Source: Pandoraea norimbergensis (lineage in GTDB: Bacteria; Pseudomonadota; Gammaproteobacteria; Burkholderiales; Burkholderiaceae). From it: a DNA stretch of 64,000 nucleotides. Location of the stretch: NCBI RefSeq assembly GCF_001465545.3, contig NZ_CP013480.3, positions 3,658,001 to 3,722,000 on the forward strand. The letters run 5' to 3'. This document shows positions 17,665 to 27,793 of this stretch, one piece after another; position 1 is the stretch's first letter, and each line of letters starts with the position of its first letter. The position numbers were made by a program, and so were the translations under genes. The notes below the pieces were generated by a model. It was not told the DNA's origin, did no database searches, and saw only the letters and a list, made by a program, of their open reading frames with translations.

Positions 17665-18633
17665 TTACTTGGTGCCGGCTTCCTTGAACTTGCCATAGCT
17701 CATCAGACGTTCGAAACGACGATCGAGCAGCTCCTTGTGGCTCATGCCCTGGAACTGGCGCACCGAGTCGGCGAGCGCACGCTTGAGCATGCCGGCCATG
17801 CCGAGCGGGTCGCGATGCGCACCACCCAGCGGTTCGTTGATGATCTTGTCGATCAGGCCGAGCGCCTTCAGACGGTGAGCGGTCAGGCCCAGCGCTTCAG
17901 CAGCTTCCGGTGCCTTCGCAGCGCTCTTCCACAGAATGGAGGCGCAACCTTCCGGCGAAATGACCGAGTACGTCGAGAATTGCAGCATCGCGACCGTATC
18001 GGCCACGGCCACGGCGAGCGCACCGCCCGAGCCGCCTTCACCGATGATCGTGGTGATGATCGGCGTCTTGAGCTCGGCCATGACGAACAGGTTATGACCG
18101 ATGGCTTCCGACTGGCCGCGCTCTTCGGCATCGATACCCGGATAGGCACCCGGCGTGTCGACGAACGTGAACAGCGGCAAACCGAACTTCTCAGCGAGCT
18201 TCATCAGGCGCATGGCCTTGCGATAGCCCTCGGGGCGCGGCATGCCGAAATTGCGCAGTGCGCGCTCCTTCGTATCACGGCCCTTCTGATGACCGATGAC
18301 CATACAGGCCTGACCGTTGAAACGGGCCATGCCACCCACGATGGCATGGTCGTCCGAGAACTCGCGATCGCCATGCAACTCGTGAAAGTCGGTAAAGATG
18401 TCGCGCACATAGTCGAGCGTGTAAGGACGCTGCGGGTGACGCGAGATTTGCGAAACCTGCCACGGCGACAGGTTCGTATAGATGTCCTTGGTGAGCTGCT
18501 GGCTCTTTTTAGAGAGGCGCTCGATCTCTTCGGAAATATCGACGGCGGAGTCGTCCTGCACGAAGCGTAATTCTTCAATCTTCGCTTCGAGTTCGGCGAT
18601 CGGCTGTTCAAAATCCAAAAAGGTGTTCTTCAT
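17665..18633 (-). CDS. accA: Acetyl-CoA carboxylase carboxyltransferase, alpha subunit
   Basis: A 322-residue subunit that, with AccD (50.2-51.1 kb here), transfers carboxyl from carboxy-biotin to acetyl-CoA to make malonyl-CoA for fatty acid synthesis. It starts [20 protein letters not shown], shows the conserved THRD-equivalent [31 protein letters not shown] and the oxyanion-type loop [10 protein letters not shown]. Length and sequence are typical of E. coli-type AccA. It is immediately upstream of tilS on the same strand. Confidence 0.97.
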   Translation of the reverse strand: MKNTFLDFEQPIAELEAKIEELRFVQDDSAVDISEEIERLSKKSQQLTKDIYTNLSPWQVSQISRHPQRPYTLDYVRDIFTDFHELHGDREFSDDHAIVGGMARFNGQACMVIGHQKGRDTKERALRNFGMPRPEGYRKAMRLMKLAEKFGLPLFTFVDTPGAYPGIDAEERGQSEAIGHNLFVMAELKTPIITTIIGEGGSGGALAVAVADTVAMLQFSTYSVISPEGCASILWKSAAKAPEAAEALGLTAHRLKALGLIDKIINEPLGGAHRDPLGMAGMLKRALADSVRQFQGMSHKELLDRRFERLMSYGKFKEAGTK

Positions 18634-18660
18634 CAGGTTTCCCCGGAAATGCGGCAGCGT

Positions 18661-18691
18661 ATTGTACCGCCGGCGACCACTGTCCGATCAA
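18661..18691 (-). promoter_or_regulatory. Candidate promoter of accA
   Basis: The minus strand reads TTGATC (18686-18691), 19 bases, TACAAT (18661-18666). The -10 matches 5 of 6, but the spacer is long. A 6-bp inverted repeat GGACGT-N7-ACGTCC (18758-18776) lies further upstream, beside the glycosylase stop. Confidence 0.4.
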
Positions 18692-18788
18692 GATAGGCAA
18701 CTTTCATCGCCTCTCGACAAACAATAGACACCGATAATGACTAAATGATACGGAATCGGACGTGGATTATACGTCCTAAGCGGAACAA

Positions 18789-19997
18789 TCAGTATTCGAC
18801 CGGTACCGGTTCGAGACTTCGCCACATGTACCACGTAGCGACGGAGCGCCAGGGCTCCCAATTGGCGGCCACTTCGCGCGCTTCACTGCGCGTGACGGGC
18901 TCGCCGCTGAAGTAGTTGACGCTGATGGCGTTGATGAGCCCGACATCGTCGAGCGGCAGCACATCGGGGCGCAACAGGTTGAACATCAGGAACATCTCGG
19001 CCGTCCAGCGTCCGATGCCGCGAATGCCGGTCAGCTCGGCAATGACGGCCTCATCGTCCATGCTGGCCCACGCGTCCACGTGCAACGCACCCGACTTGAA
19101 GTGGGTTGCCAGATCGAGGATGTACTCGGCCTTGCGACGCGACAGCCCGCAACCGGCCAGCGCGTCGTGCCCTGCCTTGATGAATTGGGCCGGCGTGAGC
19201 TTCGGGCAGATGGCGACCACACGGTCCCATACCGCTTGTGCCGCTTTCACCGAAATCTGCTGGCCGACGATCGAGCGCGCGAGCGTGACGAACGGCTCGC
19301 CGCGACCGGTCAGATGCGCCGGGCCGAATTGGGGAATCAGTTTCTTGAGGATGCGATCGCGTCGCATGAGATCGGCGCAGGCCTGATCCCAGAAGTCGGG
19401 GCGCGTCGCGCCCGGCGCGACCGGCAGCGGCACCACACCGGTGACAGCCTGCTCCACGACGTCGGTTTCGATGCGGGCAATCTCCGGCGTGACGATACGC
19501 GTCTCGCCGTCGCGCTTGGCGATCACGCGACGCGTGGTCGCAACGCCCGCCGCGCCGTTGCCCTTCGCCGCCGTTCCGGTGGCGCGCGTGGACTTCGCGG
19601 GCTTGGCCTGACGGGTCGGCTTGGCCGCCTTCGCCGGCACATCCGCGCCATCGGCTTTGGCCATCCGGGCCGACGCCTTACGCGCCGCCCCCGCAGCGAC
19701 CTTGGTCGACTTGCCCGCGGCGCCATTGCCAGCTTTCACTACCTTTTTGAGCTTGTCGGCAACCGCCGCCGCACCATTGCCGCTGCTGGCACGTTTGGTC
19801 GCCACAGGCGCCGGCGCCGCCTTTACGGCAGCTGTCTTCGCGCCGGCCTTGCTCTCGACCTTGCGGGACTGGCCATCGGCCTTGGGCACCTTGGCAGGCG
19901 CCGCGCGCTTGGCCGTCGGCCGCGTGGCCTTGGCAACGCGTCCGGTCGTGGCGGTTTGGGTCGTGGCCTTTGCGGCCACGGATTTACGAGTCACCAT
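18789..19997 (-). CDS. DNA-3-methyladenine glycosylase (AlkA type) with a histone-H1-like N-terminal tail
   Basis: A 402-residue two-part protein. Residues about 199-402 form an HhH-GPD DNA glycosylase: FVTLARSIVGQQISVKAA, the helix-hairpin-helix LTGIRGIGRWTAEMF (321-335) and the catalytic Asp in LPLDD (350/351). Such enzymes excise alkylated purines in base-excision repair. Residues 1-165 are a low-complexity Lys/Ala/Thr/Arg-rich tail with AKPAK- and KAA-type units resembling histone H1 C-terminal tails. There is almost no acidic residue in the first 40 positions, so it should bind DNA without sequence preference. No alternative start near residue 195 has a good context, and the tail begins with a plausible ATG at 19997. 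It lies between cysS and accA. Confidence 0.87.
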   Translation of the reverse strand: MVTRKSVAAKATTQTATTGRVAKATRPTAKRAAPAKVPKADGQSRKVESKAGAKTAAVKAAPAPVATKRASSGNGAAAVADKLKKVVKAGNGAAGKSTKVAAGAARKASARMAKADGADVPAKAAKPTRQAKPAKSTRATGTAAKGNGAAGVATTRRVIAKRDGETRIVTPEIARIETDVVEQAVTGVVPLPVAPGATRPDFWDQACADLMRRDRILKKLIPQFGPAHLTGRGEPFVTLARSIVGQQISVKAAQAVWDRVVAICPKLTPAQFIKAGHDALAGCGLSRRKAEYILDLATHFKSGALHVDAWASMDDEAVIAELTGIRGIGRWTAEMFLMFNLLRPDVLPLDDVGLINAISVNYFSGEPVTRSEAREVAANWEPWRSVATWYMWRSLEPVPVEY

Positions 19998-20021
19998 GAA
20001 ATTCGCCTCGATACGCCGCGC

Positions 20022-21425
<1,404 letters not shown>

Positions 21426-21610
21426 AGATAAATGCTTGACCGGGGGCGAGACAGCGCCGGGCGCTGCGACGATGCCTCCGGGCACGATTCGTGTCGTGCG
21501 GCGGGAGCGACATCGCGAGGCGGGCTGCGCGCCGTGCGGTAGAAAAAACGAACCTGCGAACCGTATCCGCCGCCACAAGATCAAATGGCGCAGGCCGGGC
21601 GCAGGTGTTT

Positions 21611-21619
21611 TGTTAGAAT
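21611..21619 (+). promoter_or_regulatory. Candidate extended -10 promoter of the TPR gene
   Basis: TGTTAGAAT is an extended -10 matching 5 of 6 core bases, with no clear -35. It lies in the 322-base gap 21426-21747 between divergent cysS and the TPR gene. Nothing else was identified there. Confidence 0.4.
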
Positions 21620-21747
21620 GCGGCCGAGTATAGCATCTCTTGCGCACCTCTCAGGTATCCCAAGCACCCATCATGACGCAACGAAGCCGGTCCCTTTCGC
21701 GCAGTGCAACGCGCCTGCTTTCCCGCCTCCGCCCGAGCGCTTTCACC

Positions 21748-22413
21748 ATGAACGCTGCCCGCCGTCATACCCACGCGCTCACGCTCGCAAGCGTGACGCT
21801 CGGCCTTGCCGGCACGCTGTTTGCGCTGCCCGCAGGTGCCCAGGCAATCATCGATCCGCCCCCGCCTGCCCCGCTGCAAACGCCGCAGCAGGCCAGCGAA
21901 TCGGCGATCAACAAACTGGTCGAAGCGCGCAAGTACAGCGACGCCCTCACGAAGATCGACGATCACCTGAAGCAATACCCGCGCGATGCGCAGGTGCGCT
22001 TCACGCGTGGGCGCGTGCTCATGGAGATGGGCCGCACGCCCGAGGCCATCGACGCCTTCACCGCGCTCACGCAAGACTTCCCGGAACTGCCCGAGCCGTA
22101 CAACAACCTGGCCGCGCTGTACGCGCAGACGGGTGAGTACGACAAAGCGCGCGCCGCACTGGAGAGTGCGATCCGCAACAACCCGAGCTTTGCCGTGGCG
22201 TATTCGAACCTTGGCGACATCTACGCCAAGCTCGCGCAGCAGGCCTATCAGAAGGCCCTCAAGCTTTCGCCGACGGCGCGCGTGTCGAGCCGCGAGAAGG
22301 TACTCGCCGACATGCTGGCCCCGCAACGTGCCGCGCCGGTCGCCCAGACGCCCTCGCCGGCCAAGCCCGGCGAAGATGCCAATTTGAAGAACGTCGGCAA
22401 GTCGGGGAACTGA
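21748..22413 (+). CDS. Exported tetratricopeptide-repeat protein
   Basis: A 221-residue protein from ATG 21748, which opens a signal peptide (THALTLASVTLGLAGTLFALPAGAQA). Earlier in-frame ATGs at 21640 and 21673 would add 36 or 25 residues before the signal. A short Pro-rich linker leads to three or four TPRs: INKLVEARKYSDALTKIDDHL, VRFTRGRVLMEMGRTPEAID, PYNNLAALYAQTGEYDKAR and VAYSNLGDIYAKLAQQAYQ. The tail is Pro/Ala-rich. A periplasmic scaffold role is likely. It sits upstream of two cyclophilin genes on the same strand, so it may help with envelope protein folding or assembly, but this is inference. Confidence 0.8.
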   Translation: MNAARRHTHALTLASVTLGLAGTLFALPAGAQAIIDPPPPAPLQTPQQASESAINKLVEARKYSDALTKIDDHLKQYPRDAQVRFTRGRVLMEMGRTPEAIDAFTALTQDFPELPEPYNNLAALYAQTGEYDKARAALESAIRNNPSFAVAYSNLGDIYAKLAQQAYQKALKLSPTARVSSREKVLADMLAPQRAAPVAQTPSPAKPGEDANLKNVGKSGN

Positions 22414-22436
22414 TCTCCCCGCCGCACGACCTCATA

Positions 22437-22467
22437 CGAATTCACGAATTTTCGAATTTTCGAATTC
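22437..22467. repeat. Four CGAATT motifs at exact 8-bp spacing
   Basis: CGAATT starts at 22437, 22445, 22453 and 22461. The outer units are ACGAATTC-like and the inner ones are CGAATTTT, so the block is nearly palindromic as a whole. It lies 23 bases after the TPR stop and 19 bases before the ppiA ATG, just before its ribosome site AGGAGA. It may be a folded mRNA element or a slippage tract. Confidence 0.75.
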
Positions 22468-22485
22468 ACAGCCCAGGAGACCCGC

Positions 22486-23088
22486 ATGTCCCTTCCGAAT
22501 CGCCTGCGCCGCGCACTGCTCGGCGGTGCCGTCGCAGCCGCTGCACTGACTGGCACCGTTGCCAGCCTGCCTGTGCTCGCACAGGCCACGCAGCCGCAGG
22601 TGCAGTTCAAGACGTCGGCCGGCAACTTCACGGTAGAACTCAACCCGAAGGCAGCGCCGAAGACGGTCGAGAACTTCCTGCAATACGTCAACAGCGGCTT
22701 CTACAACGGCACGGTCTTCCACCGTGTCATTCCCGGTTTCATGATTCAGGGTGGCGGTTTCACGGCCGACATGAATGAAAAGCCGACCCGCGCACCGATT
22801 CCGATCGAATCGCAAAACGGCTTGAAGAATACGAAGGGCACGATCGCGATGGCGCGTACGTCGAATCCGAATTCGGCGACTGCGCAATTTTTCGTGAATG
22901 TGTCGGATAATGCGTCACTGGACTACCCAAGCCCGGACGGCTATGGTTACGCAGTGTTCGGCAAGGTGGTCGCCGGCATGGACACTGTCGAGAAAATCAA
23001 GGGTGTCGCCACGACCAGCAAAGGCATGTACCGCGACGTGCCTGTCACGCCCGTCGTGATCGAATCGGCCAGCGTCGTCAAACGCTGA
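22486..23088 (+). CDS. ppiA: Periplasmic cyclophilin-type peptidyl-prolyl isomerase
   Basis: A 200-residue protein with a cleavable signal peptide ([27 protein letters not shown]) and a complete cyclophilin domain. Active-site motifs are [15 protein letters not shown] (the catalytic Arg and the Phe/Met/Gln groove), [16 protein letters not shown] and [12 protein letters not shown]. It catalyses X-Pro isomerisation of exported proteins in the periplasm. The ATG has AGGAGA 7 bases upstream. Its paralogue without signal peptide follows 56 bases later, so the pair gives one periplasmic and one cytoplasmic isomerase. Confidence 0.94.
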   Translation: MSLPNRLRRALLGGAVAAAALTGTVASLPVLAQATQPQVQFKTSAGNFTVELNPKAAPKTVENFLQYVNSGFYNGTVFHRVIPGFMIQGGGFTADMNEKPTRAPIPIESQNGLKNTKGTIAMARTSNPNSATAQFFVNVSDNASLDYPSPDGYGYAVFGKVVAGMDTVEKIKGVATTSKGMYRDVPVTPVVIESASVVKR

Positions 23089-23144
23089 ACACGACGCTGA
23101 ACTCCTCCGGCCTGCCGGGACCATTTCATCAGAAGGAAAGCATC

Positions 23145-23639
23145 ATGGTTGAACTGCAAACGAATCACGGCGTCATTCGCATCGAACTCGACGAAGCCAA
23201 GGCACCGAAGACGGTTGAAAACTTCCTGACCTACGTGAAGGAAGGCTTCTACGACAACACGGTGTTCCACCGCGTAATTAACGGCTTCATGATTCAAGGC
23301 GGCGGCTTCGAGCCGGGCATGAAACAAAAGGCCACCAACACGCCGATCGAGAACGAAGCCAACAACGGCCTGAAGAACGACAAGTACACGCTGGCCATGG
23401 CCCGCACGAACGATCCGCACTCGGCCACGGCTCAGTTCTTCATCAACGTGAACGACAACGACTTCCTGAACCACAGCGCACCGACGCCGTCGGGCTGGGG
23501 CTACGCCGTGTTCGGCAAGGTCGTCGAAGGCCAGGAAATCATCGACGCGATCAAGGGTGTCAAGACCGGTTCGCGTGGCATGCATCAAGACGTGCCGGTT
23601 GACGACGTCGTCATCGAAAAGGCCGTGATCGTCGCGTAA
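23145..23639 (+). CDS. ppiB: Cytoplasmic cyclophilin-type peptidyl-prolyl isomerase
   Basis: A 164-residue cyclophilin with no signal peptide. It has the same active-site set as its upstream neighbour: [31 protein letters not shown] and [12 protein letters not shown]. The length equals E. coli PpiB. AGAAGGAAAG precedes the ATG. It is about half identical to the ppiA product by eye, consistent with a tandem duplication. It is cotranscribed with ppiA and probably lpxH, which starts 28 bases downstream. Confidence 0.95.
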   Translation: MVELQTNHGVIRIELDEAKAPKTVENFLTYVKEGFYDNTVFHRVINGFMIQGGGFEPGMKQKATNTPIENEANNGLKNDKYTLAMARTNDPHSATAQFFINVNDNDFLNHSAPTPSGWGYAVFGKVVEGQEIIDAIKGVKTGSRGMHQDVPVDDVVIEKAVIVA

Positions 23640-23667
23640 GCGCCCATCTCGTCACCGACGACACTCG

Positions 23668-24528
23668 ATGCCAGTATCGACTGCGCGGTGCCCGCAATGT
23701 CCCGTGACACCACGGGGCGACGGGCCCGCGCTTTTCATTTCCGATCTTCACCTCGCGCCGGCCCTGCAGCGTACGGTGCAAGTCTTCGAAGACTTCCTGC
23801 GCGGTCCCGCGCGTGAAGCGTCCATCCTCTTCATCCTTGGCGACCTGTTCGAATACTGGGTCGGCGACGACATGCTCGGCGCTGACAAGGATGCCCCCGC
23901 ACGACACACCGGTACGCCCGACACCGAGCCCCTTGGCGCCTTTGCACGTCGCATGACGGCCGCCATCGCCGAGCTGTCCGCCAGTGGCGTGCCCGTGGCG
24001 ATCATGCGCGGCAATCGCGATTTCCTGCTCGGCAAGCGCTTCGCACGCGCGTCAGGCGCCGTCATGCTCGACGATCCGTGCGTGTTCTCGTTTCTGGAGC
24101 AGGCGCTGGTGCTCAGTCACGGCGACCAGTTGTGCACGGACGATGTGGGGTATCAGCGCTTTCGGCGCGTCGCGCATTCGCCGCTGGGCAAGGCCTTCTT
24201 TCTCGCGTTACCGCTACGGGTGCGCATGGCGATTGCCGATCGTATCCGGCGGCGCAGCGCGGCCAAAGGCGCCCACCGCATGGCCTATGCCGATGCGAAT
24301 GCGCAAGCCATCAACGCACTGCTCGATGCGGCCGGTGAGCGCACGCTCGTGCACGGCCACACGCACCGGCCGGCGCGACACGCCGAAGGCCGGCGTGTGC
24401 GCTGGGTGCTGCCCGACTGGGAGTTCGATATCGAGCCGCCGCGCGGCGGCTATCTGCAATGGGATGCGCACGGACTACGGGCGATCGATCTCGTGGCATC
24501 GACGCCCGCGCCGGCTCACATATCCTGA
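23668..24528 (+). CDS. lpxH: UDP-2,3-diacylglucosamine diphosphatase
   Basis: LpxH cleaves UDP-2,3-diacylglucosamine to lipid X in lipid A synthesis at the inner membrane. The metallophosphoesterase motifs are all present: ISDLHL (Asp26, His28), [31 protein letters not shown] and VHGHTHRPA. The 286-residue length is somewhat longer than E. coli LpxH (240), mainly because of an insertion after [10 protein letters not shown]. The C-terminus converges on cysE: the last 13 bases overlap the cysE stop region on the other strand. The ppiB-lpxH adjacency is familiar in Burkholderiales. Confidence 0.93.
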   Translation: MPVSTARCPQCPVTPRGDGPALFISDLHLAPALQRTVQVFEDFLRGPAREASILFILGDLFEYWVGDDMLGADKDAPARHTGTPDTEPLGAFARRMTAAIAELSASGVPVAIMRGNRDFLLGKRFARASGAVMLDDPCVFSFLEQALVLSHGDQLCTDDVGYQRFRRVAHSPLGKAFFLALPLRVRMAIADRIRRRSAAKGAHRMAYADANAQAINALLDAAGERTLVHGHTHRPARHAEGRRVRWVLPDWEFDIEPPRGGYLQWDAHGLRAIDLVASTPAPAHIS

Positions 24529-25295
24529 ATTTCCTTGCCGAGCTTGCGAAGTTCGGCCGTGTCGATCTTGCTCGCCCCGAGCGCTTCCAGATGCGCGCCC
24601 AACTGGTTGAGCGCGGCCACCATCACATCGATCTTGTGCGACTGGTCGGTCGCGTTCTCGATCAATCCATGAATGGCCAACGACACCGGGTCGTCTGCGT
24701 TCGGGGTAATGCCATAGGCGGAAAACTCGGCTTTGCGGCCATTACCGTTCGGCTTGCCTTCGGCATTTTCACGCGGGGCATCGGGACGGATGACGCGCGC
24801 CGGATTACCCACCGCCGTGCCGCCCGCCGGCACCGGCTTGACCACTACAGCGTTCGAGCCGATCTTCGCGCCCTCACCGACCGTAAAGCCGCCGAGCACC
24901 TTGGCACCGGCGCCAACAATGACGCCGGCCTCCAGCGTCGGGTGACGCTTCGCGCCGCGCGAGAGCGACGTGCCACCGAGCGTGACGCCCTGATAGATCG
25001 TGCAGTCGTCGCCGATGATCGCCGTCTCGCCGATCACCACACCCATGCCGTGGTCGATGAATACGCGGCGGCCTAGCGTCGCGCCCGGGTGAATTTCGAT
25101 GCCCGTGAGAAAGCGTGCGTAATGCGAGACGAAGCGCCCGAGCCACTTGAAACCGGACGTCCAGCAACGATTCGCCACGCGATGGAGCATCACGGCATGC
25201 AGGCCGGGATAGCAGGTGAAGACTTCCCAGTTACTGCGGGCAGCGGGGTCTTTTTGCCGGATAGCGGCAATATCTTCGCGAAGGCGGGTAAACAT
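24516..25295 (-). CDS. cysE: Serine O-acetyltransferase
   Basis: CysE makes O-acetylserine from serine and acetyl-CoA, the committed step of cysteine synthesis. The 259-residue protein starts [20 protein letters not shown] and has left-handed beta-helix hexapeptide repeats from [10 protein letters not shown] onward. The catalytic His/Asp segment is [14 protein letters not shown] and the acetyl-CoA site is [14 protein letters not shown]. The C-terminal tail from residue 190 is longer than usual and ends DM rather than the Ile that often docks in O-acetylserine sulfhydrylase. An upstream ATG at 25445 would add 50 residues of unrelated sequence. It is convergent with lpxH. Confidence 0.93.
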   Translation of the reverse strand: MFTRLREDIAAIRQKDPAARSNWEVFTCYPGLHAVMLHRVANRCWTSGFKWLGRFVSHYARFLTGIEIHPGATLGRRVFIDHGMGVVIGETAIIGDDCTIYQGVTLGGTSLSRGAKRHPTLEAGVIVGAGAKVLGGFTVGEGAKIGSNAVVVKPVPAGGTAVGNPARVIRPDAPRENAEGKPNGNGRKAEFSAYGITPNADDPVSLAIHGLIENATDQSHKIDVMVAALNQLGAHLEALGASKIDTAELRKLGKEIQDM

Positions 25296-25662
25296 GAGCC
25301 TGATGTCGATCCTGTAGTGCGCGTCCTGCCGTCTTGGGGCGGGATCGTGCGAAATCACCGGAATGCGTGCCGGCCGAAGCCGGCAGACGTTGAGCGGCGT
25401 GACTGACGAGGAATGGAGAACACGACAGGTGTCCGGCCTCGCCACACCGTGGCGCGAGGGCGTGCGTTAACAGTGCACGTAATAAGGCAGGGAGGCGGCG
25501 CAACGCTCGCGCAATCGGTTCATATTCGCGAAGGGCTAATAAGCTTGTGACTGAGAATTGTATGGGGTTTTCACAATGCGTGCAGACGCCCGGAAAATGA
25601 CCGGATACGCGGTAAGGGCATAGCGTACGTGCCCTTCGGCTACCTTGCCCCCTACCCAGCCA
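25296..25662. other. Intergenic region between trmJ and cysE
   Basis: These 367 bases contain no supportable gene. On the minus strand TACAAT (25557-25562) could be a -10 for cysE, with a weak CTGCAC -35 17 bases upstream and a leader of about 255 bases. No riboswitch-like structure was recognised. Confidence 0.4.
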
Positions 25663-26493
25663 TCAACGCCGGATCTTGCGCTCGAGAATGTGCTTCGAGA
25701 TACCGCGCAGAATATTGACCTCTTCGCGCTCCAGATGACTCTTGGCGAAAAGGCGACGCAGACGCGTCATGAGTTTCTTGGGATTGTCCGGATCGAGATA
25801 GTCGAGATCGACCAGCGCCCGCTCCAGATGCGCCAGCATGCCTTCCACGTCGTCGCGCGTGGCGAGATGATCGTGCGGTGCACCGGCATTCGGACTTGCA
25901 TTGACGGCGCCCGCCGCCAGCACGGCCACCGCATGCGCTGCCGCACCACCGCGCTCGACACCGAGACATGCCATGCGCACTTCATACGCGATCAACTGCA
26001 CGGCCTGCGACAGATTGAGCGAGCTGTAGACCGGGTTCGCGGGAATGTGCACGAGCGCATTGCATCGCTCGACATCCGTATTCGACAAGCCCGTTCGTTC
26101 GCTGCCGAACACGAACGCCACCGCCTCGCCCTGCCCCGCGTGCTGCACGGCCAGCGCAGCGCTCTCACGCGGCTCGGCGTTGGGCGGGCCATATTCGCGC
26201 GTGCGTGCCGACAGCGCGACGGCCCAACCCACCCCCTCCAGTGCGGCGTCGAGATCAGCCACCACACGCGCGTTGGCCAGCACGTCGTCGGCACCGCTCG
26301 CGAGCGCGATGGCCTCCGGGTCGCGCAACACATCGGCCCCGAAACGCGGCGCTGCAAGCACCAACTGGCCAAAGCCCATCGTCTTGATGGCGCGCGCCGC
26401 CGAACCGACGTTGCCCGGATGGCTCGTCTCGTTGAGCACAAAGCGCACTTGATCAAAGAGCGGCGAAGGGACGGGAGCAACAGACTGGGACAT
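25663..26493 (-). CDS. trmJ: tRNA (cytidine/uridine-2'-O)-methyltransferase TrmJ
   Basis: A 276-residue SPOUT-class methyltransferase that, in E. coli, methylates the ribose of nucleotide 32 in several tRNAs. The N-terminal SPOUT domain opens VRFVLNETSHPGNVGSAARA and includes FGSERTGLSNTDVERCNALVHIP and the knot segment YSSLNLSQAVQLIAYEVR. The C-terminal extension (about 175-276) ends in basic sequence KHILERKIRR, typical of TrmJ. It is divergent from suhB with a 311-base intergenic region. Confidence 0.92.
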   Translation of the reverse strand: MSQSVAPVPSPLFDQVRFVLNETSHPGNVGSAARAIKTMGFGQLVLAAPRFGADVLRDPEAIALASGADDVLANARVVADLDAALEGVGWAVALSARTREYGPPNAEPRESAALAVQHAGQGEAVAFVFGSERTGLSNTDVERCNALVHIPANPVYSSLNLSQAVQLIAYEVRMACLGVERGGAAAHAVAVLAAGAVNASPNAGAPHDHLATRDDVEGMLAHLERALVDLDYLDPDNPKKLMTRLRRLFAKSHLEREEVNILRGISKHILERKIRR

Positions 26494-26804
26494 GAGCAGG
26501 CGGCAGGTAGGGAGATGGCGTACAGAAAGAAATTCGGGATGAAATTCAGCGCAGGCCGCTATTTTGCCCTGATTCGCCGACCCCGTGGCACCGAAAAAGG
26601 GTCAGAAGATGCGCACAACAGAGCGCAGGCGGCCGGTTTTTGCTAAAATACGCGTTTTCGTCCCTGCAATCGAGCCGCTAAGTCAGCTGCGGCACTTGCC
26701 GGGCATCGCTCTTGCCCAATTCGTTCGCTTTGTCTGCCATGCCTGCCAGCCGGCCCAGAGGGGGTCGCGTTTGACGCGGGCGATGGCCTTAACAGGAATC
26801 TGTC
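26494..26804. promoter_or_regulatory. Divergent promoter region of trmJ and suhB
   Basis: The 311-base gap holds an extended -10, TGCTAAAAT (26641-26649, plus strand), 5 of 6 core matches, suitable for suhB with a leader near 150 bases. No -35 or operator is obvious and no gene is present. Confidence 0.4.
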
Positions 26805-27662
26805 ATGCAGCATCCCATGCTCAATATCGCGGTGAAGGCCGCCCGTAAAGCCGGCAACATCATCAGCCGCGCGTCGCTCGACCTCGACAAGGTCCTGGTC
26901 AGCAAGAAGCAGCACAATGACTTCGTGACGGAAGTGGACAAAGCGGCAGAGCAAGCGATCATCGACGTCCTCCTGCAAGCCTATCCGGACCACGCCATCC
27001 TCGCCGAAGAATCGGGCGAAGAACACGGCAAAGCGGGCTCGGAATTCCAATGGATCATCGATCCGCTCGACGGCACCACCAACTTCATTCACGGCATGCC
27101 GTATTACTGCACGTCGATCGCGCTCTCCCACAAGGGCATCGTGTCGCAAGCCGTGATCTATGACCCGACGCGCAACGAGCTGTTCACCGCCTCGCGCGGC
27201 CGTGGTGCCTACATCGACGGCAAGCGCATTCGTGTGTCGCGCCGCGACCGTCTGGCCGATGGCCTGATCGGCACGGGCTTCCCGTTCCGCGATCTGCAAG
27301 GCGTGGAGAACTACCTCAAGATGTTTGGCACGATGACCGAGCATTGCGCCGGTATCCGCCGCCCGGGCGCCGCCGCACTCGACTTGGCCTATGTCGCCGC
27401 CGGCCGCATGGACGGGTTCTTCGAGCAAGGCCTGAACCCGTGGGATATGGCCGCCGGCAGCCTGCTGGTGACCGAAGCCGGTGGTCTCGTGGGCAACTAC
27501 ACGGGCGAATCGGACTTCCTGTTCGAAGGCGAAGTGCTCGCCGCGAACCCGAAGATCTACGCGCAAATGGTCAAGGTGCTTGAAGGCTATTCGCGCACCA
27601 AGCGCGCACCGGCCCCGGCCAAGACCAGCACTGTCACGCTGGAAGCCAAGCCGCAAGCGTAA
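26805..27662 (+). CDS. suhB: Inositol-1-monophosphatase family protein SuhB
   Basis: A 285-residue magnesium-dependent phosphatase of the IMPase superfamily. The metal site is complete: Glu68/Glu69 in [24 protein letters not shown] (Asp86, Asp89) and the second Asp in NPWDMAAG. In E. coli SuhB also binds Nus factors and supports rRNA antitermination; whether this is true here is unknown. ATG 26805 precedes a second ATG (Met5, 26817), so the start could be four residues later. The last 20 residues are a Lys/Ala/Pro tail. A hairpin and a strong terminator follow. Confidence 0.94.
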   Translation: MQHPMLNIAVKAARKAGNIISRASLDLDKVLVSKKQHNDFVTEVDKAAEQAIIDVLLQAYPDHAILAEESGEEHGKAGSEFQWIIDPLDGTTNFIHGMPYYCTSIALSHKGIVSQAVIYDPTRNELFTASRGRGAYIDGKRIRVSRRDRLADGLIGTGFPFRDLQGVENYLKMFGTMTEHCAGIRRPGAAALDLAYVAAGRMDGFFEQGLNPWDMAAGSLLVTEAGGLVGNYTGESDFLFEGEVLAANPKIYAQMVKVLEGYSRTKRAPAPAKTSTVTLEAKPQA

Positions 27663-27675
27663 GTTTCACGGCGGC

Positions 27676-27749
27676 GGCAGCCATCCCTTGGGGTGGCTGC
27701 CACAGTCACAAAAAACCCCGGCGATGCCAAGGCATCCCGGGGTTTTTTG
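27676..27749. terminator. Hairpin plus bidirectional terminator between suhB and gltX
   Basis: First a GGCAGCCA...TGGCTGCC stem (27676-27701). Then AAAAAACCCCGG (27709-27721) pairs with CCGGGGTTTTTT (27737-27748) with further pairs inside. The second stem with A and T tracts can stop both convergent genes. Confidence 0.88.
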
Positions 27750-27793
27750 TTACGTCACTGTGCTTGTTGCGCTTGTTGCGCCGGTTACGCCGC

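Noticed and set aside
21426..21747. T-box or other RNA switch ahead of cysS or gltX
   Set aside because: No T-box core sequence and no terminator in either leader; T-boxes are also not expected in this group.
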